Below, one piece after another: positions 1-6,646 of a stretch of DNA of 7,595 bases. The stretch's first letter is position 1. Each line of letters starts with the position of its first letter. This stretch comes from Firmicutes bacterium ADurb.Bin467 (lineage in GTDB: Bacteria; Bacillota; Clostridia; Christensenellales; Aristaeellaceae). Location of the stretch: the NCBI GenBank assembly GCA_002068815.1, contig MWAC01000046.1, positions 1 to 7,595 of the forward strand. The letters are read 5' to 3'. Position numbers and translations under genes: made by a program. The notes under the pieces were generated by a model. The model worked only from the letters and a program-made list of their open reading frames with translations. It did no database searches and was not told the DNA's origin.

Positions 1-2
1 TA

Positions 3-86
3 CTAGCGATCACGCTCCTGGTCTGCTTCGTCCTCTACTACTTCGTGAACTGGAAGTACCTGTCCGAAGTCTGGGGCCTCAGCTAA
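3..86 (+). CDS. C-terminal end of an unidentified membrane protein (partial)
   Basis: An open frame enters from the left edge and ends at a TAA at 84-86, leaving 27 codons. The residues form one hydrophobic stretch rich in Leu, Val, Phe and Tyr (LAITLLVCFVLYYFV), followed by a short polar tail beginning NWKYL. This looks like the last transmembrane helix of an integral membrane protein, possibly a transporter. Too little is present to name a family. A strong terminator follows directly, so the gene ends its own transcript and is probably unrelated to the fatty acid operon downstream. The frame is supported by the hydrophobic pattern, by a stop just before a terminator, and by codon use like that of the neighbouring genes. 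Confidence 0.6.
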   Translation, partial: LAITLLVCFVLYYFVNWKYLSEVWGLS

Positions 87-100
87 AGTCACACCAAGGC

Positions 101-131
101 TCCCGCGCACCCGCGCGGGGTTTCGTTTTTT
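101..131 (+). terminator. Rho-independent terminator after the upstream gene
   Basis: CCCGCGC (102-108) pairs perfectly with GCGCGGG (113-119) around the 4-base loop ACCC; a T-G pair at 101/120 can extend the stem. A T-rich run follows (121-131, TTTCGTTTTTT). A stable all-GC stem plus a U tract is the classic intrinsic terminator. It lies 15 bases after the upstream stop codon and separates that gene from the fab promoter. Confidence 0.9.
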
Positions 132-180
132 GCCACAATCTTTAAGAACTTTATGGGATCGCTATCTTTGGGAAAACCTA

Positions 181-209
181 TTGACAATCGCCGGCTCCGG
201 AGATATCAT
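181..209 (+). promoter_or_regulatory. Sigma-A (sigma-70 type) promoter of the fab operon
   Basis: A perfect -35 hexamer TTGACA (181-186) is followed after exactly 17 bases by TATCAT (204-209), one mismatch from the TATAAT consensus. Transcription would start near 216, giving a leader of about 29 bases before the fabT start codon. It is the only convincing promoter on the + strand in the window. It sits in an AT-rich island, between the terminator and the first gene of the operon. Confidence 0.85.
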
Positions 210-226
210 TAATTAGTCTAATTAAT
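208..226 (+). promoter_or_regulatory. 19-bp palindromic operator, probable FabT site
   Basis: ATTAATTAGTCTAATTAAT is a perfect inverted repeat: 9-bp arms (208-216 and 218-226) around a single central T. It overlaps the last two bases of the -10 box and covers the expected transcription start, where a bound dimer would block RNA polymerase. MarR-family dimers typically bind palindromes of this size, and the first gene downstream encodes a MarR-type regulator, so autorepression of the operon is the natural reading. The sequence differs from the streptococcal FabT box, which is centred on TTTGATNATCAAA, and from the FapR box. The palindrome is directly visible; the assignment to FabT is inferred. 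Confidence 0.75.
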
Positions 227-244
227 TGATTTGGAGGCCTCGCG

Positions 245-724
245 ATGGATCCCTTTCTTTCGGGCCTGAACGAGATGTTCGTCACCACCTACCGCTCGCT
301 GTGCAAGGTGGAGGAGGTCATGCTGCGCCGCCTGAGCAACGACAGCCTGACGATCAGCGAGATGCACATGCTCGAGAGCATCGGCAAGAACTGGGCGGAC
401 GGGTGCACGATCACCGACATCGCGCAGGATCTGGAGATCACGCCGCCGTCGGTCACGATGGCGGTCAAGCGGCTCGAGAAAAAGGGCTACATCACGAAGG
501 ACCGCGCGAGCGACGACGGCCGCCGCGTGAAGGTGCTCCTGACCGATCAGGGCCGCCGCGCCGAGACCGCGCACCGGTATTTTCACCGGCAGCTCGTCCG
601 CGCGGTCGCGAGGGACATGAACCCCGCGGAAAAGGAAGCTCTGCTCTCCGGACTCCACAAGATGAACGACTTTATGCGGGGCAAGGTCGAGGAGTTCGGG
701 CGCGGAGGGGGAAGTGCAGAATGA
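245..724 (+). CDS. fabT: FabT-like MarR-family transcriptional repressor of fatty acid synthesis
   Basis: 159 residues, a typical MarR-family size. The order is an N-terminal dimerisation helix (about 1-30), a winged helix-turn-helix (about 36-100, with ITDIAQDLEITPPSVTMAVK at about 56-75 as helix-turn-helix), the wing DRASDDGRRV (86-95), then C-terminal helices. The segments SEMHMLESIGK (38-48) and FHRQLV (113-118) resemble streptococcal FabT, and its place as first gene before fabH matches that regulator. FabT in streptococci represses fab genes, with long-chain acyl-ACP as co-repressor; the same role is inferred here. The ATG at 245 is chosen because GGAGG lies at 233-237, 7 bases upstream. 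The Gly-rich tail (GRGGGSAE) is encoded by the ribosome-binding site of fabH, and the stop overlaps the fabH start (ATGA), so the tail is probably not functional. Confidence 0.87.
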   Translation: MDPFLSGLNEMFVTTYRSLCKVEEVMLRRLSNDSLTISEMHMLESIGKNWADGCTITDIAQDLEITPPSVTMAVKRLEKKGYITKDRASDDGRRVKVLLTDQGRRAETAHRYFHRQLVRAVARDMNPAEKEALLSGLHKMNDFMRGKVEEFGRGGGSAE

Positions 725-1677
725 GAATACTCGGAACCGGCAGCGCGCTGCCCGGATTGACCGTCGACAACGAACGACTGATGGAATTTCTCGACACCAG
801 CGACGAATGGATTCGCACGCGCACCGGCATCTGCTCCAGGCAGATCATGACCGACGAGACGCTGTTGCAGCTCGCCGTCCGCGCGTCGGAGGCCGCCTTG
901 GAGAGCGCCGGGCTCTCGGCCGCGGACATCGACTATGTGCTCGGCTCGACCGTGCTCGCCGACACGATCACGCCCTCGCTCGCCTGCGCGCTGCAGGGGG
1001 CGCTCGGCGTCGCCGGCGCGGCGCTCGACATAAACGGCGCGTGCGCGGGGTTTGTCTACGCGCTCGACGTCGCGGATGCGTACCTCTCGTCCGGAAAGGC
1101 AAAAAAAATGCTCGTCGTCTGCGCGGAGTCGATGTCGCGCATCGCGGACTGGACCGACCGCGCGACCTGCGTGCTGTTCGGGGACGGCGCGGGCGCGGTC
1201 GTCGTCGGCGCCGGCGAGGGGTTTCTCTGCTCGCACCTGACGAGCGAGGGAAACGCGGCGCCGCTCAACATGTACCCGAACCCGGGCAACAGCCCGTTTG
1301 CGACCGTTCGGCAGCCGGCGACCTCGCTCTACATGGACGGCCCGGAGATCTACAAGTTCGCCGTCCAGCACTCGGTCGACGATCTCCGGCTCGTGATCGA
1401 AAAGGCGGGACTCTCGCCCGACGGCATCGACCACTACCTGCTGCATCAGGCGAACAGGCGGATCGTCGAGGCGGTGCGCGTGCGCTTTAAGCAGCCGGAG
1501 GAGAAGTTCCCGACGAACATCGAGGTGCGCGGGAACACGTCGTCCGCGAGCATCCCGATACTGCTCGACGAACTGAACCGCGCGGGGCGGCTGCGCGCGG
1601 GGGAGACGATCGCCATGAGCGCGTTCGGCGCGGGGCTCACGACGGCCGCGTGCGTCATCCGATGGACCGGGGCATGA
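721..1677 (+). CDS. fabH: Beta-ketoacyl-ACP synthase III (FabH)
   Basis: 318 residues, close to the 317 of E. coli FabH. It condenses acetyl-CoA, or a branched short acyl-CoA, with malonyl-ACP to start fatty acid synthesis in the cytosol. The Cys-His-Asn triad is complete: Cys108 in NGACAGF, His242 in LLHQAN and Asn272 in GNTSSAS. The N-terminal signature DTSDEWIRTRTGI (25-37) and the glycine loop GDGAGAVVVG (154-163) are also present. The ATG at 721 is preferred because GGAGGGGG (704-711) lies 9 bases upstream and the protein begins where the family does. The same frame is open back to 226, but that part is read through fabT and has no family homology. The start overlaps the fabT stop by 4 bases, suggesting coupled translation. 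Primer preference (straight or branched) cannot be read from the motifs. Codons 127-129 contain a run of eight A. Confidence 0.96.
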   Translation: MRILGTGSALPGLTVDNERLMEFLDTSDEWIRTRTGICSRQIMTDETLLQLAVRASEAALESAGLSAADIDYVLGSTVLADTITPSLACALQGALGVAGAALDINGACAGFVYALDVADAYLSSGKAKKMLVVCAESMSRIADWTDRATCVLFGDGAGAVVVGAGEGFLCSHLTSEGNAAPLNMYPNPGNSPFATVRQPATSLYMDGPEIYKFAVQHSVDDLRLVIEKAGLSPDGIDHYLLHQANRRIVEAVRVRFKQPEEKFPTNIEVRGNTSSASIPILLDELNRAGRLRAGETIAMSAFGAGLTTAACVIRWTGA

Positions 1678-1702
1678 GCCCCTTCCATAGATTCGACATA
1701 TT

Positions 1703-1708
1703 GGAGGA
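1703..1708 (+). promoter_or_regulatory. Strong ribosome-binding site that sets the acpP start
   Basis: GGAGGA lies 7 bases before the ATG at 1716, in the longest intergenic gap of the operon (38 bp, AT-richer than its surroundings). Upstream in-frame ATGs exist at 1650, inside fabH, and 1674, overlapping the fabH stop, but neither would give a protein that begins like an acyl carrier protein. This site therefore decides the start. Confidence 0.85.
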
Positions 1709-1715
1709 AAAAGCC

Positions 1716-1940
1716 ATGATCTTTGAAAAAGTTGCCGAAATGCTGGCCGACTACAAGGGAATCGACGTTTCTACGATCGCGCCGGAATCGACGTTCGCCG
1801 ACCTCGAGCTCGACTCGCTCGACGTCGCCGACCTCGTGATGCAGATCGAGGACGCGCTCGGCGTCAACATCGAGCTCGACCCGAGCGTGACGAACATGGC
1901 CGCGCTGGTCAAGCGCATCGAAGAGGCGAAGAACGCATGA
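1716..1940 (+). CDS. acpP: Acyl carrier protein (AcpP)
   Basis: 74 residues, the usual ACP size, and strongly acidic. It is the cytosolic carrier that holds malonyl and growing acyl chains on a 4'-phosphopantetheine arm. The attachment motif is LDSLD with Ser34 (D33-S34-L35), at the start of the recognition helix DSLDVADLVMQIED; ACP synthase would load this serine. Helix I begins IFEKVAEMLADYKGID, and the C-terminal helix is AALVKRIEEAKNA. The start at 1716 follows a strong GGAGGA. The 5' end of the gene is visibly richer in A and T than its neighbours, which fits the high expression ACP needs. Its stop overlaps the fabK start as ATGA. The fabH-acpP-fabK position is as in the streptococcal fab cluster. 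Confidence 0.96.
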   Translation: MIFEKVAEMLADYKGIDVSTIAPESTFADLELDSLDVADLVMQIEDALGVNIELDPSVTNMAALVKRIEEAKNA

Positions 1941-2884
1941 TCCGGACCGACATCTGCGACCGAATCGGCATCGAGTACCCGATCTTTCAGGGCGGCATGG
2001 CCTGGGTCAGCGAGCACGTGCTCGCCGCCGCGGTGTCGAACGCCGGGGGGCTCGGGCTGATATCCGCGATGAGCGCGGACGGGGAGTACCTGCGCAGGGA
2101 AATCCGCTTATGCCGCGAGATGACCGACAGGCCGTTCGGCGTCAACGTGATGCTGATGAGCCCGCACGCCGCCGAGGTCGCGAAGGTCATCCTCGAGGAG
2201 AGGGTGAGCGTCGTCACGACCGGCGCGGGGCTGCCGGGCGTGTACATGAAGGAATGGGTGCCCGCGGGCATCAAGGTCGTGCCGGTCGTTCCGTCGACCG
2301 CGATCGCGAGACGCGTCGAGCGCGAGGGCGCGGCGGCGGTCATCGCCGAGGGCTGCGAGTCCGGCGGGCACGTCGGCGAGCTGACGACGATGGCGCTCGT
2401 GCCGCAGGTCGTCGACGCGGTCTCTGTCCCGGTCATCGCGGCCGGCGGCATCGCGGACGGCAGGGGCGTCGCGGCGGCGTTCATGCTGGGCGCGAAGGGC
2501 GTACAGTGCGGCACGCGGTTTCTGTGCGCCGAGGAGTGCCAGATTCACCCGAACTACAAGCAGAAGGTGCTCGCCGCGCGCGACATCGACACGGTCGTGA
2601 CCGGCCGTCGGCTCGGCCACCCGGTTCGCTGTCTGCGCAATCCGCTCTCCAGGCAGATCGGGCTGATGGAGTACGACAGCGCGAAGTCGAACGAGGAGAT
2701 CGAGCGGCTCGGCGCGGGGTCGCTGCGCAGGGCGGCGGTCGAGGGCGACACCGAGACCGGCAGCTTCATGGCCGGGCAGATCGCCGCGCTCGTCAAGTGC
2801 GTGAAGCCCGCGCGCGAGATCATCGTCGAGATGTTCCGGGAGGCCGAGAAGCTGCTTTCGGAGGGGGCGCGATGGGTTCGATAG
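1937..2884 (+). CDS. fabK: Enoyl-ACP reductase II, FMN-dependent (FabK)
   Basis: 315 residues, close to the 324 of Streptococcus pneumoniae FabK. It reduces trans-2-enoyl-ACP to acyl-ACP with FMN and NAD(P)H, the last step of each elongation round. It belongs to the nitronate monooxygenase-like TIM-barrel family, unrelated in fold to FabI. Visible motifs are YPIFQGGMAW (14-23), PFGVN (66-70), VVTTGAG (92-98), IAEGCESGGHVGELTTM (136-152) with the catalytic His145, the phosphate-binding VPVIAAGGIADG (164-175), HPNYK (204-208) and GSFMAGQIA (275-283). Within the family, the adjacent acpP and fab genes favour FabK over nitronate monooxygenase. The start overlaps the acpP stop (ATGA) and has only a weak GAGG-type site, so translation may depend on ribosomes coming from acpP. 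FabK enzymes are known to resist triclosan. No fabI or fabL is visible in this window. Confidence 0.93.
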   Translation: MIRTDICDRIGIEYPIFQGGMAWVSEHVLAAAVSNAGGLGLISAMSADGEYLRREIRLCREMTDRPFGVNVMLMSPHAAEVAKVILEERVSVVTTGAGLPGVYMKEWVPAGIKVVPVVPSTAIARRVEREGAAAVIAEGCESGGHVGELTTMALVPQVVDAVSVPVIAAGGIADGRGVAAAFMLGAKGVQCGTRFLCAEECQIHPNYKQKVLAARDIDTVVTGRRLGHPVRCLRNPLSRQIGLMEYDSAKSNEEIERLGAGSLRRAAVEGDTETGSFMAGQIAALVKCVKPAREIIVEMFREAEKLLSEGARWVR

Positions 2885-3780
2885 CGTTTGTGTTCGCCGG
2901 GCAGGGCGCGCAGTACCCCGGCATGGGAAAGTCGCTCTACGAGCGGTCGCCCGCCGCCCGGCGCGCGTTCGACGCGGCGGAGGCCGCGCTCCCCGGCACG
3001 CTCAAGCTGTGCTTCGAGGGCCCGGCGGAGGAGCTTTCAAGGACCGTCAACACGCAGCCGTGCCTGTTCGCGATGGACTACGCCTGCGCGGAGGCCGCGC
3101 GCGAGGCCGGGATCGAGCCCGACTGCCTCGCCGGGTTCTCGCTGGGCGAGGTCGCCGCCGCGGTGTTCGGCGGAGTGCTGCCGCTTGAGCGCGCGCTCGA
3201 ATTCGTCAAATTGCGCGCGAAGTCGATGCAGGCCTGCGCGGAGCGGCACCCCGGCGCGATGGGCGCGGTGCTCAGGCTTCCGGCGTCGGAGGTCGAGGAA
3301 ATCTGCGCGGAATTCCCGGGGGCGGCGTTCCCGGCCAACTACAACTGCCCGGGTCAGACGGTCGTCGCGTGCGCGGCGGACGTCTACCCGGAGCTCGAGA
3401 AGCGCATCGCCGAGCGCCGCGGCAGGATGCTCAGGCTCAACGTCAGCGGCGCGTTCCATACCCCGTGGATGGGCGACGCTTCGCGCGCGCTCGCGGAATT
3501 CCTCGCGAACGAAGAGCTTTCCGCGCCGCGCGTGCCGCTGTACGCGAACTGCACCGCGCTCCCCTACGGGGGCGACATGACGGCGCTTTTGTCCCGGCAG
3601 GTCTCGGAGCCGGTCAGGTGGCAGTTGAGCGTCGAGAACATGGTCCGGGCAGGTGTCGACCGCTTCGTCGAGGTCGGCGCGGGCGCGACGCTCTCCGGGC
3701 TGATTCGGAAGATCGCTCCGGCGGCGAAGGTAGTCAACGTGGAATCTCCCGAGGATCTTCAAAAACTGAAGGAGGTGTGA
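2872..3780 (+). CDS. fabD: Malonyl-CoA:ACP transacylase (FabD)
   Basis: 302 residues, close to the 309 of E. coli FabD. It transfers malonyl from CoA to the ACP arm, giving the extender unit for FabH and FabF. Visible are FVFAGQGAQYPGMG (6-19) with oxyanion Gln11, the nucleophile elbow GFSLGE with Ser90, Arg115 in KLRAKSMQ (binds the malonyl carboxylate), NYNCPGQTVVA (156-166), and catalytic His196 in AFHTPWM. The elbow has Phe where E. coli has His (GHSLGE). The start at 2872 overlaps the end of fabK by 13 bp. Its ribosome-binding site GGAGGGGG (2860-2867) lies inside fabK and encodes part of FabK's C-terminus, so the two genes are probably coupled. The last codons of fabD in turn contain the GGAGGTG used by fabG. 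The same frame is open upstream through fabK, but that part is not FabD-like. Confidence 0.95.
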   Translation: MGSIAFVFAGQGAQYPGMGKSLYERSPAARRAFDAAEAALPGTLKLCFEGPAEELSRTVNTQPCLFAMDYACAEAAREAGIEPDCLAGFSLGEVAAAVFGGVLPLERALEFVKLRAKSMQACAERHPGAMGAVLRLPASEVEEICAEFPGAAFPANYNCPGQTVVACAADVYPELEKRIAERRGRMLRLNVSGAFHTPWMGDASRALAEFLANEELSAPRVPLYANCTALPYGGDMTALLSRQVSEPVRWQLSVENMVRAGVDRFVEVGAGATLSGLIRKIAPAAKVVNVESPEDLQKLKEV

Positions 3781-3784
3781 GCCG

Positions 3785-4522
3785 ATGAAGGGCAGGGTTG
3801 CGCTGGTCACCGGCGGCTCGCGCGGCATCGGGCGGGCGATCGCGCTGAAGCTGTCGTCGCTCGGCGCGGACGTCGCGATACTCTACGCCGGCCGCGAGGA
3901 CGCGGCGCGGGAGGCCGTCGGGCTTCTGGAACGGCAGGGCTCGCGCGCGCTGGCGATACAATGCGACGTGTCGGACTACCGGCAGGCGGAGGCCGCGGTC
4001 AAACAGGTTGCGGAAACCCTTGGCAATGTGGACATACTGATAAACAACGCGGGGATCGTCCGCGACGCGCTCGCGATGCGCATGTCCCCGGAGGACTTCG
4101 CGGCCGTCGTCGACGTGAACCTGAACGGCGCGTTCCACATGATCCGCGCGTGCCTGCCCGCCCTCGTTCGCAGGCGCTCGGGCAGGATCGTGAACATAAC
4201 GTCGGTCGCGGGGCTGATGGGCAACGCCGGGCAGGCGAACTACGCCTCGAGCAAGGCGGGGCTCGTGGGCCTCACGAAGGCGATCGCGCGCGAGGTCGCG
4301 TCGCGCGGCATCACCGTCAACGCGGTCGCGCCGGGGTTTATCGAGACGGACATGACCGGCTCGATGGCGCCGGCGACGCTCGAAAAGGGGATTTCGGCAG
4401 TCCCCATGGGGCGGATCGGCTCGGTCGAGGACGTCGCGAACGCCGTCGCGTTCCTCGCCGGGGACGGGGCCGGGTACATCACCGGCTGCGTACTCAAGGT
4501 GGACGGCGGCATGTACATCTGA
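3785..4522 (+). CDS. fabG: 3-oxoacyl-ACP reductase (FabG)
   Basis: 245 residues, a standard FabG size (E. coli 244). It is an NADPH-dependent short-chain dehydrogenase that reduces 3-oxoacyl-ACP to (R)-3-hydroxyacyl-ACP. The Rossmann motif TGGSRGIG is at 9-16, CDVSD at 60-64, and NNAG at 87-90. The catalytic tetrad is complete: Asn112 (VNLNGAF), Ser140 (NITSVAG), Tyr153 and Lys157 (YASSK). VNAVAPGFIETDMT (178-191) and the C-terminal YITGCVLKVDGGMYI are typical of FabG. A near-ideal GGAGGTG (3771-3777), 7 bases before the ATG, fixes the start, and the gap to fabD is 4 bp. Short-chain dehydrogenases are many, but the motif set and the place between fabD and fabF make FabG the clear choice. Confidence 0.96.
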   Translation: MKGRVALVTGGSRGIGRAIALKLSSLGADVAILYAGREDAAREAVGLLERQGSRALAIQCDVSDYRQAEAAVKQVAETLGNVDILINNAGIVRDALAMRMSPEDFAAVVDVNLNGAFHMIRACLPALVRRRSGRIVNITSVAGLMGNAGQANYASSKAGLVGLTKAIAREVASRGITVNAVAPGFIETDMTGSMAPATLEKGISAVPMGRIGSVEDVANAVAFLAGDGAGYITGCVLKVDGGMYI

Positions 4523-4523
4523 T

Positions 4524-4530
4524 GAGGGGG
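4524..4530 (+). promoter_or_regulatory. Ribosome-binding site that decides the fabF start
   Basis: GAGGGGG lies 8 bases before the ATG at 4539. An in-frame GTG at 4530 would add three residues, but it overlaps this site and has no Shine-Dalgarno sequence of its own at a proper distance. The ATG also gives the usual FabF N-terminus (MNRVAITGMGVISPVG). Confidence 0.75.
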
Positions 4531-4538
4531 TGCACAGG

Positions 4539-5767
4539 ATGAACAGGGTGGCCATCACCGGCATGGGCGTCATTTCGCCCGTCGGATGCGATATAGAGAC
4601 GGCATTCCGGAACCTGTCCGGCGGCGTGTCGGGCATCGGCAGGATCACGAAGTTCAACCCGGAGGGGACGAAGATCTCCGTCGCGGCGGAGGTCAGGGAC
4701 TTCAACCCCGAGAACTACGGCATCACGCGCGGCGACGCCAGGCGCATGGACCTGTTCTCGCAGTACGCGATGGCCGCGGCGAAGCAGGCGGCGGAGGATA
4801 GCGGCATCGGCGGCACCGTCGACCCCGAGCGGCTCGGCGTCTACGTCGGCAGCGGCATCGGCGGCATGCAGACGTTCGTCGCCGAGTGCGAGAAGCTCGC
4901 CTCGCGCGGGCCGTCGCGCATCTCGCCGCTGTTCATACCGATGATGATCTCGAACATCGCCGCGGGCAACATCGCGATCGAGTACTCGGCGAAGGGCCCG
5001 AGTCTGCCGGTCGTGACCGCGTGCGCGACGTCCACGAACACCATCGGCGAGGCGTACCGCGCGATCCGCTTCGGCTACGCGGACGCGATCTTCGCCGGTG
5101 GCAGCGAGGCGACGATCAACCTCTTGTCGGTCGCGGGGTTTGCCAACTGCAAGGCGCTGACCGAGTCGGACGACCCGGACGCGGCGTCTCTGCCGTTTGA
5201 CGTGAGGCGCGCGGGCTTTGTGATGGGCGAGGGCGCGGCCATCGTCGTGCTCGAGAACCTCGAGCATGCCAAGGAGCGCGGCGCGCATATTTATGCAGAA
5301 ATTGCGGGCTACGCGAACACCTGCGACGCGCACCACGTGACCGCCCCGGACCCGGAGGCGGAGGGCGGCGCGCGCGCGATCCGGCTGGCCTTCGAGGAGG
5401 CCGGGAGCCCGGAGGGGCTTCTCTACATCAACGCGCACGGCACGGGCACGCCGTTAAACGACGTGTCCGAGACGCTTGCGATCAAGAAGGCGCTGGGGGA
5501 GGAGCGGGCCCGGGCGGCGCTCATCAGCTCGACGAAATCGATGACCGGGCACATGCTGGGCGCGGCGGGCGCGATGGAGTGCATCGCGAGCGCGCTCGCG
5601 CTCTCGCGCGGCGTCATCCCGCCGACGATCAACCTTCTGACCCCGGACCCCGGCTGCGACCTGAACTACGTGCCGAACCATGCGGTTGTGGCACAGGCGG
5701 AGGCGGCGCTGTCCGTGTCGCTCGGATTCGGCGGGCACAACGCCGTCATTGCGCTTCGGAGGTATGT

Positions 5768-5771
<4 letters not shown>
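4539..5771 (+). CDS. fabF: Beta-ketoacyl-ACP synthase II (FabF)
   Basis: 410 residues, close to the 413 of E. coli FabF. It carries out elongation: it condenses acyl-ACP with malonyl-ACP and releases CO2. The N-terminus RVAITGMGVISPVG is canonical. The Cys-His-His triad is Cys162 (TACATS), His300 (NAHGTGTP) and His338 (STKSMTGHMLGAAG, which also carries Lys333). The gating loop near the C-terminus is GFGGHNA, with Phe397. The motif set fits FabF, and gene order supports it over FabB, which is usual in gamma-proteobacteria. The gap to fabG is 16 bp, and the stop overlaps the accB start as ATGA. No chain-length factor or polyketide feature is seen, because the catalytic Cys is intact. Confidence 0.95.
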
Positions 5772-6214
<443 letters not shown>

Positions 6215-6221
6215 GGTAAGA

Positions 6222-6632
6222 ATGAACAGAGACGAGATCATGGAAATCCTGCCGCACCGCGGCAATATGCTTTTGCTCGATTCGGCCTTTCTCGACCCGG
6301 ACGGCACGGCGCACGGGACCTACCTGGCGCGCGGCGACGAGTGGTTCTTCGACGGGCACTTCCCGGGGAATCCCGTGATGCCGGGCGTCGTCCAGTGCGA
6401 GATCATCGCGCAGGCGAGCTGCACGCTGTTCGCGAATGAGCTCGCGGGCCGCACCGCCTACTACGCGGGCATCGACAAGGTGCGCTTCCGGAAGATGGTC
6501 CGGCCCGGGGACCGGCTCGAGGTCAAGGCCAAGGAGCTTCGCAGGAAGCTCAACGTCGTCGTCGTCCAGGGGGAGGCGCGCGTGAACGGCGACGTTTGCG
6601 CGTCGGGCGAGTTCTCCTTCATATTAGCTTGA
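6222..6632 (+). CDS. fabZ: 3-hydroxyacyl-ACP dehydratase (FabZ)
   Basis: 136 residues, a normal FabZ size. It removes water from (R)-3-hydroxyacyl-ACP to give trans-2-enoyl-ACP, as a hot-dog fold dimer or hexamer. Near the N-terminus is MEILPHRGNMLLLD (7-20). The catalytic segment is GHFPGNPVMPGVVQCE, with His46 and Glu60 spaced 14 residues apart as in E. coli FabZ (His54/Glu68). DKVRFRKMVRPGD (85-97) is the conserved dimer-region signature. A Glu rather than the FabA Asp at the second catalytic position supports FabZ over FabA. Some relatives (enterococcal FabN) also isomerise the double bond, and that cannot be ruled out from motifs alone. The start follows GAGGT (6213-6217), which overlaps the accB stop; the gap to accB is 7 bp. 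The position between accB and accC is as in streptococcal fab clusters. Confidence 0.95.
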   Translation: MNRDEIMEILPHRGNMLLLDSAFLDPDGTAHGTYLARGDEWFFDGHFPGNPVMPGVVQCEIIAQASCTLFANELAGRTAYYAGIDKVRFRKMVRPGDRLEVKAKELRRKLNVVVVQGEARVNGDVCASGEFSFILA

Positions 6633-6636
6633 TATA

Positions 6637-6641
6637 GGAGG
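6637..6641 (+). promoter_or_regulatory. Ribosome-binding site for the GTG start of accC
   Basis: GGAGG lies 5 bases before a GTG at 6647. From that codon the reading [17 protein letters not shown] is exactly the N-terminus expected for biotin carboxylase. No ATG stands nearby in the same frame, so the GTG is taken as the start codon. Confidence 0.85.
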
Positions 6642-6646
6642 CCAAC

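Noticed and set aside
226..720. In-frame extension of fabH back to 226
   Set aside because: It reads fabT in another frame, has no homology to FabH, and has no ribosome-binding site. The ATG at 721 has a good one and matches the family N-terminus.
583..1446. Long minus-strand open frame (287 codons) opposite fabH
   Set aside because: Its product is Arg/Ala/Val-rich with no family motif, and it runs opposite a gene with a complete catalytic triad. Such frames arise from GC-rich third positions on the other strand.
1678..1715. Possible internal terminator or promoter between fabH and acpP
   Set aside because: No stem with a T tract, and no pair of -35/-10 boxes at a proper distance, is visible in these 38 bases.
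2110..2871. In-frame extension of fabD upstream through fabK
   Set aside because: The extra part is Arg/Gly-rich out-of-frame reading of fabK. FabD begins naturally at MGSIAFVFAGQG (2872).
4530..4538. GTG at 4530 as the start of fabF
   Set aside because: It overlaps the Shine-Dalgarno site GAGGGGG that serves the ATG at 4539, and it would only add three residues.
3734..5438. Two long overlapping minus-strand frames (323 and 314 codons) opposite fabG and fabF
   Set aside because: They show the same Arg-rich, low-complexity composition, no ribosome-binding site and no motif. They are mirror images of the codon bias of the real genes.
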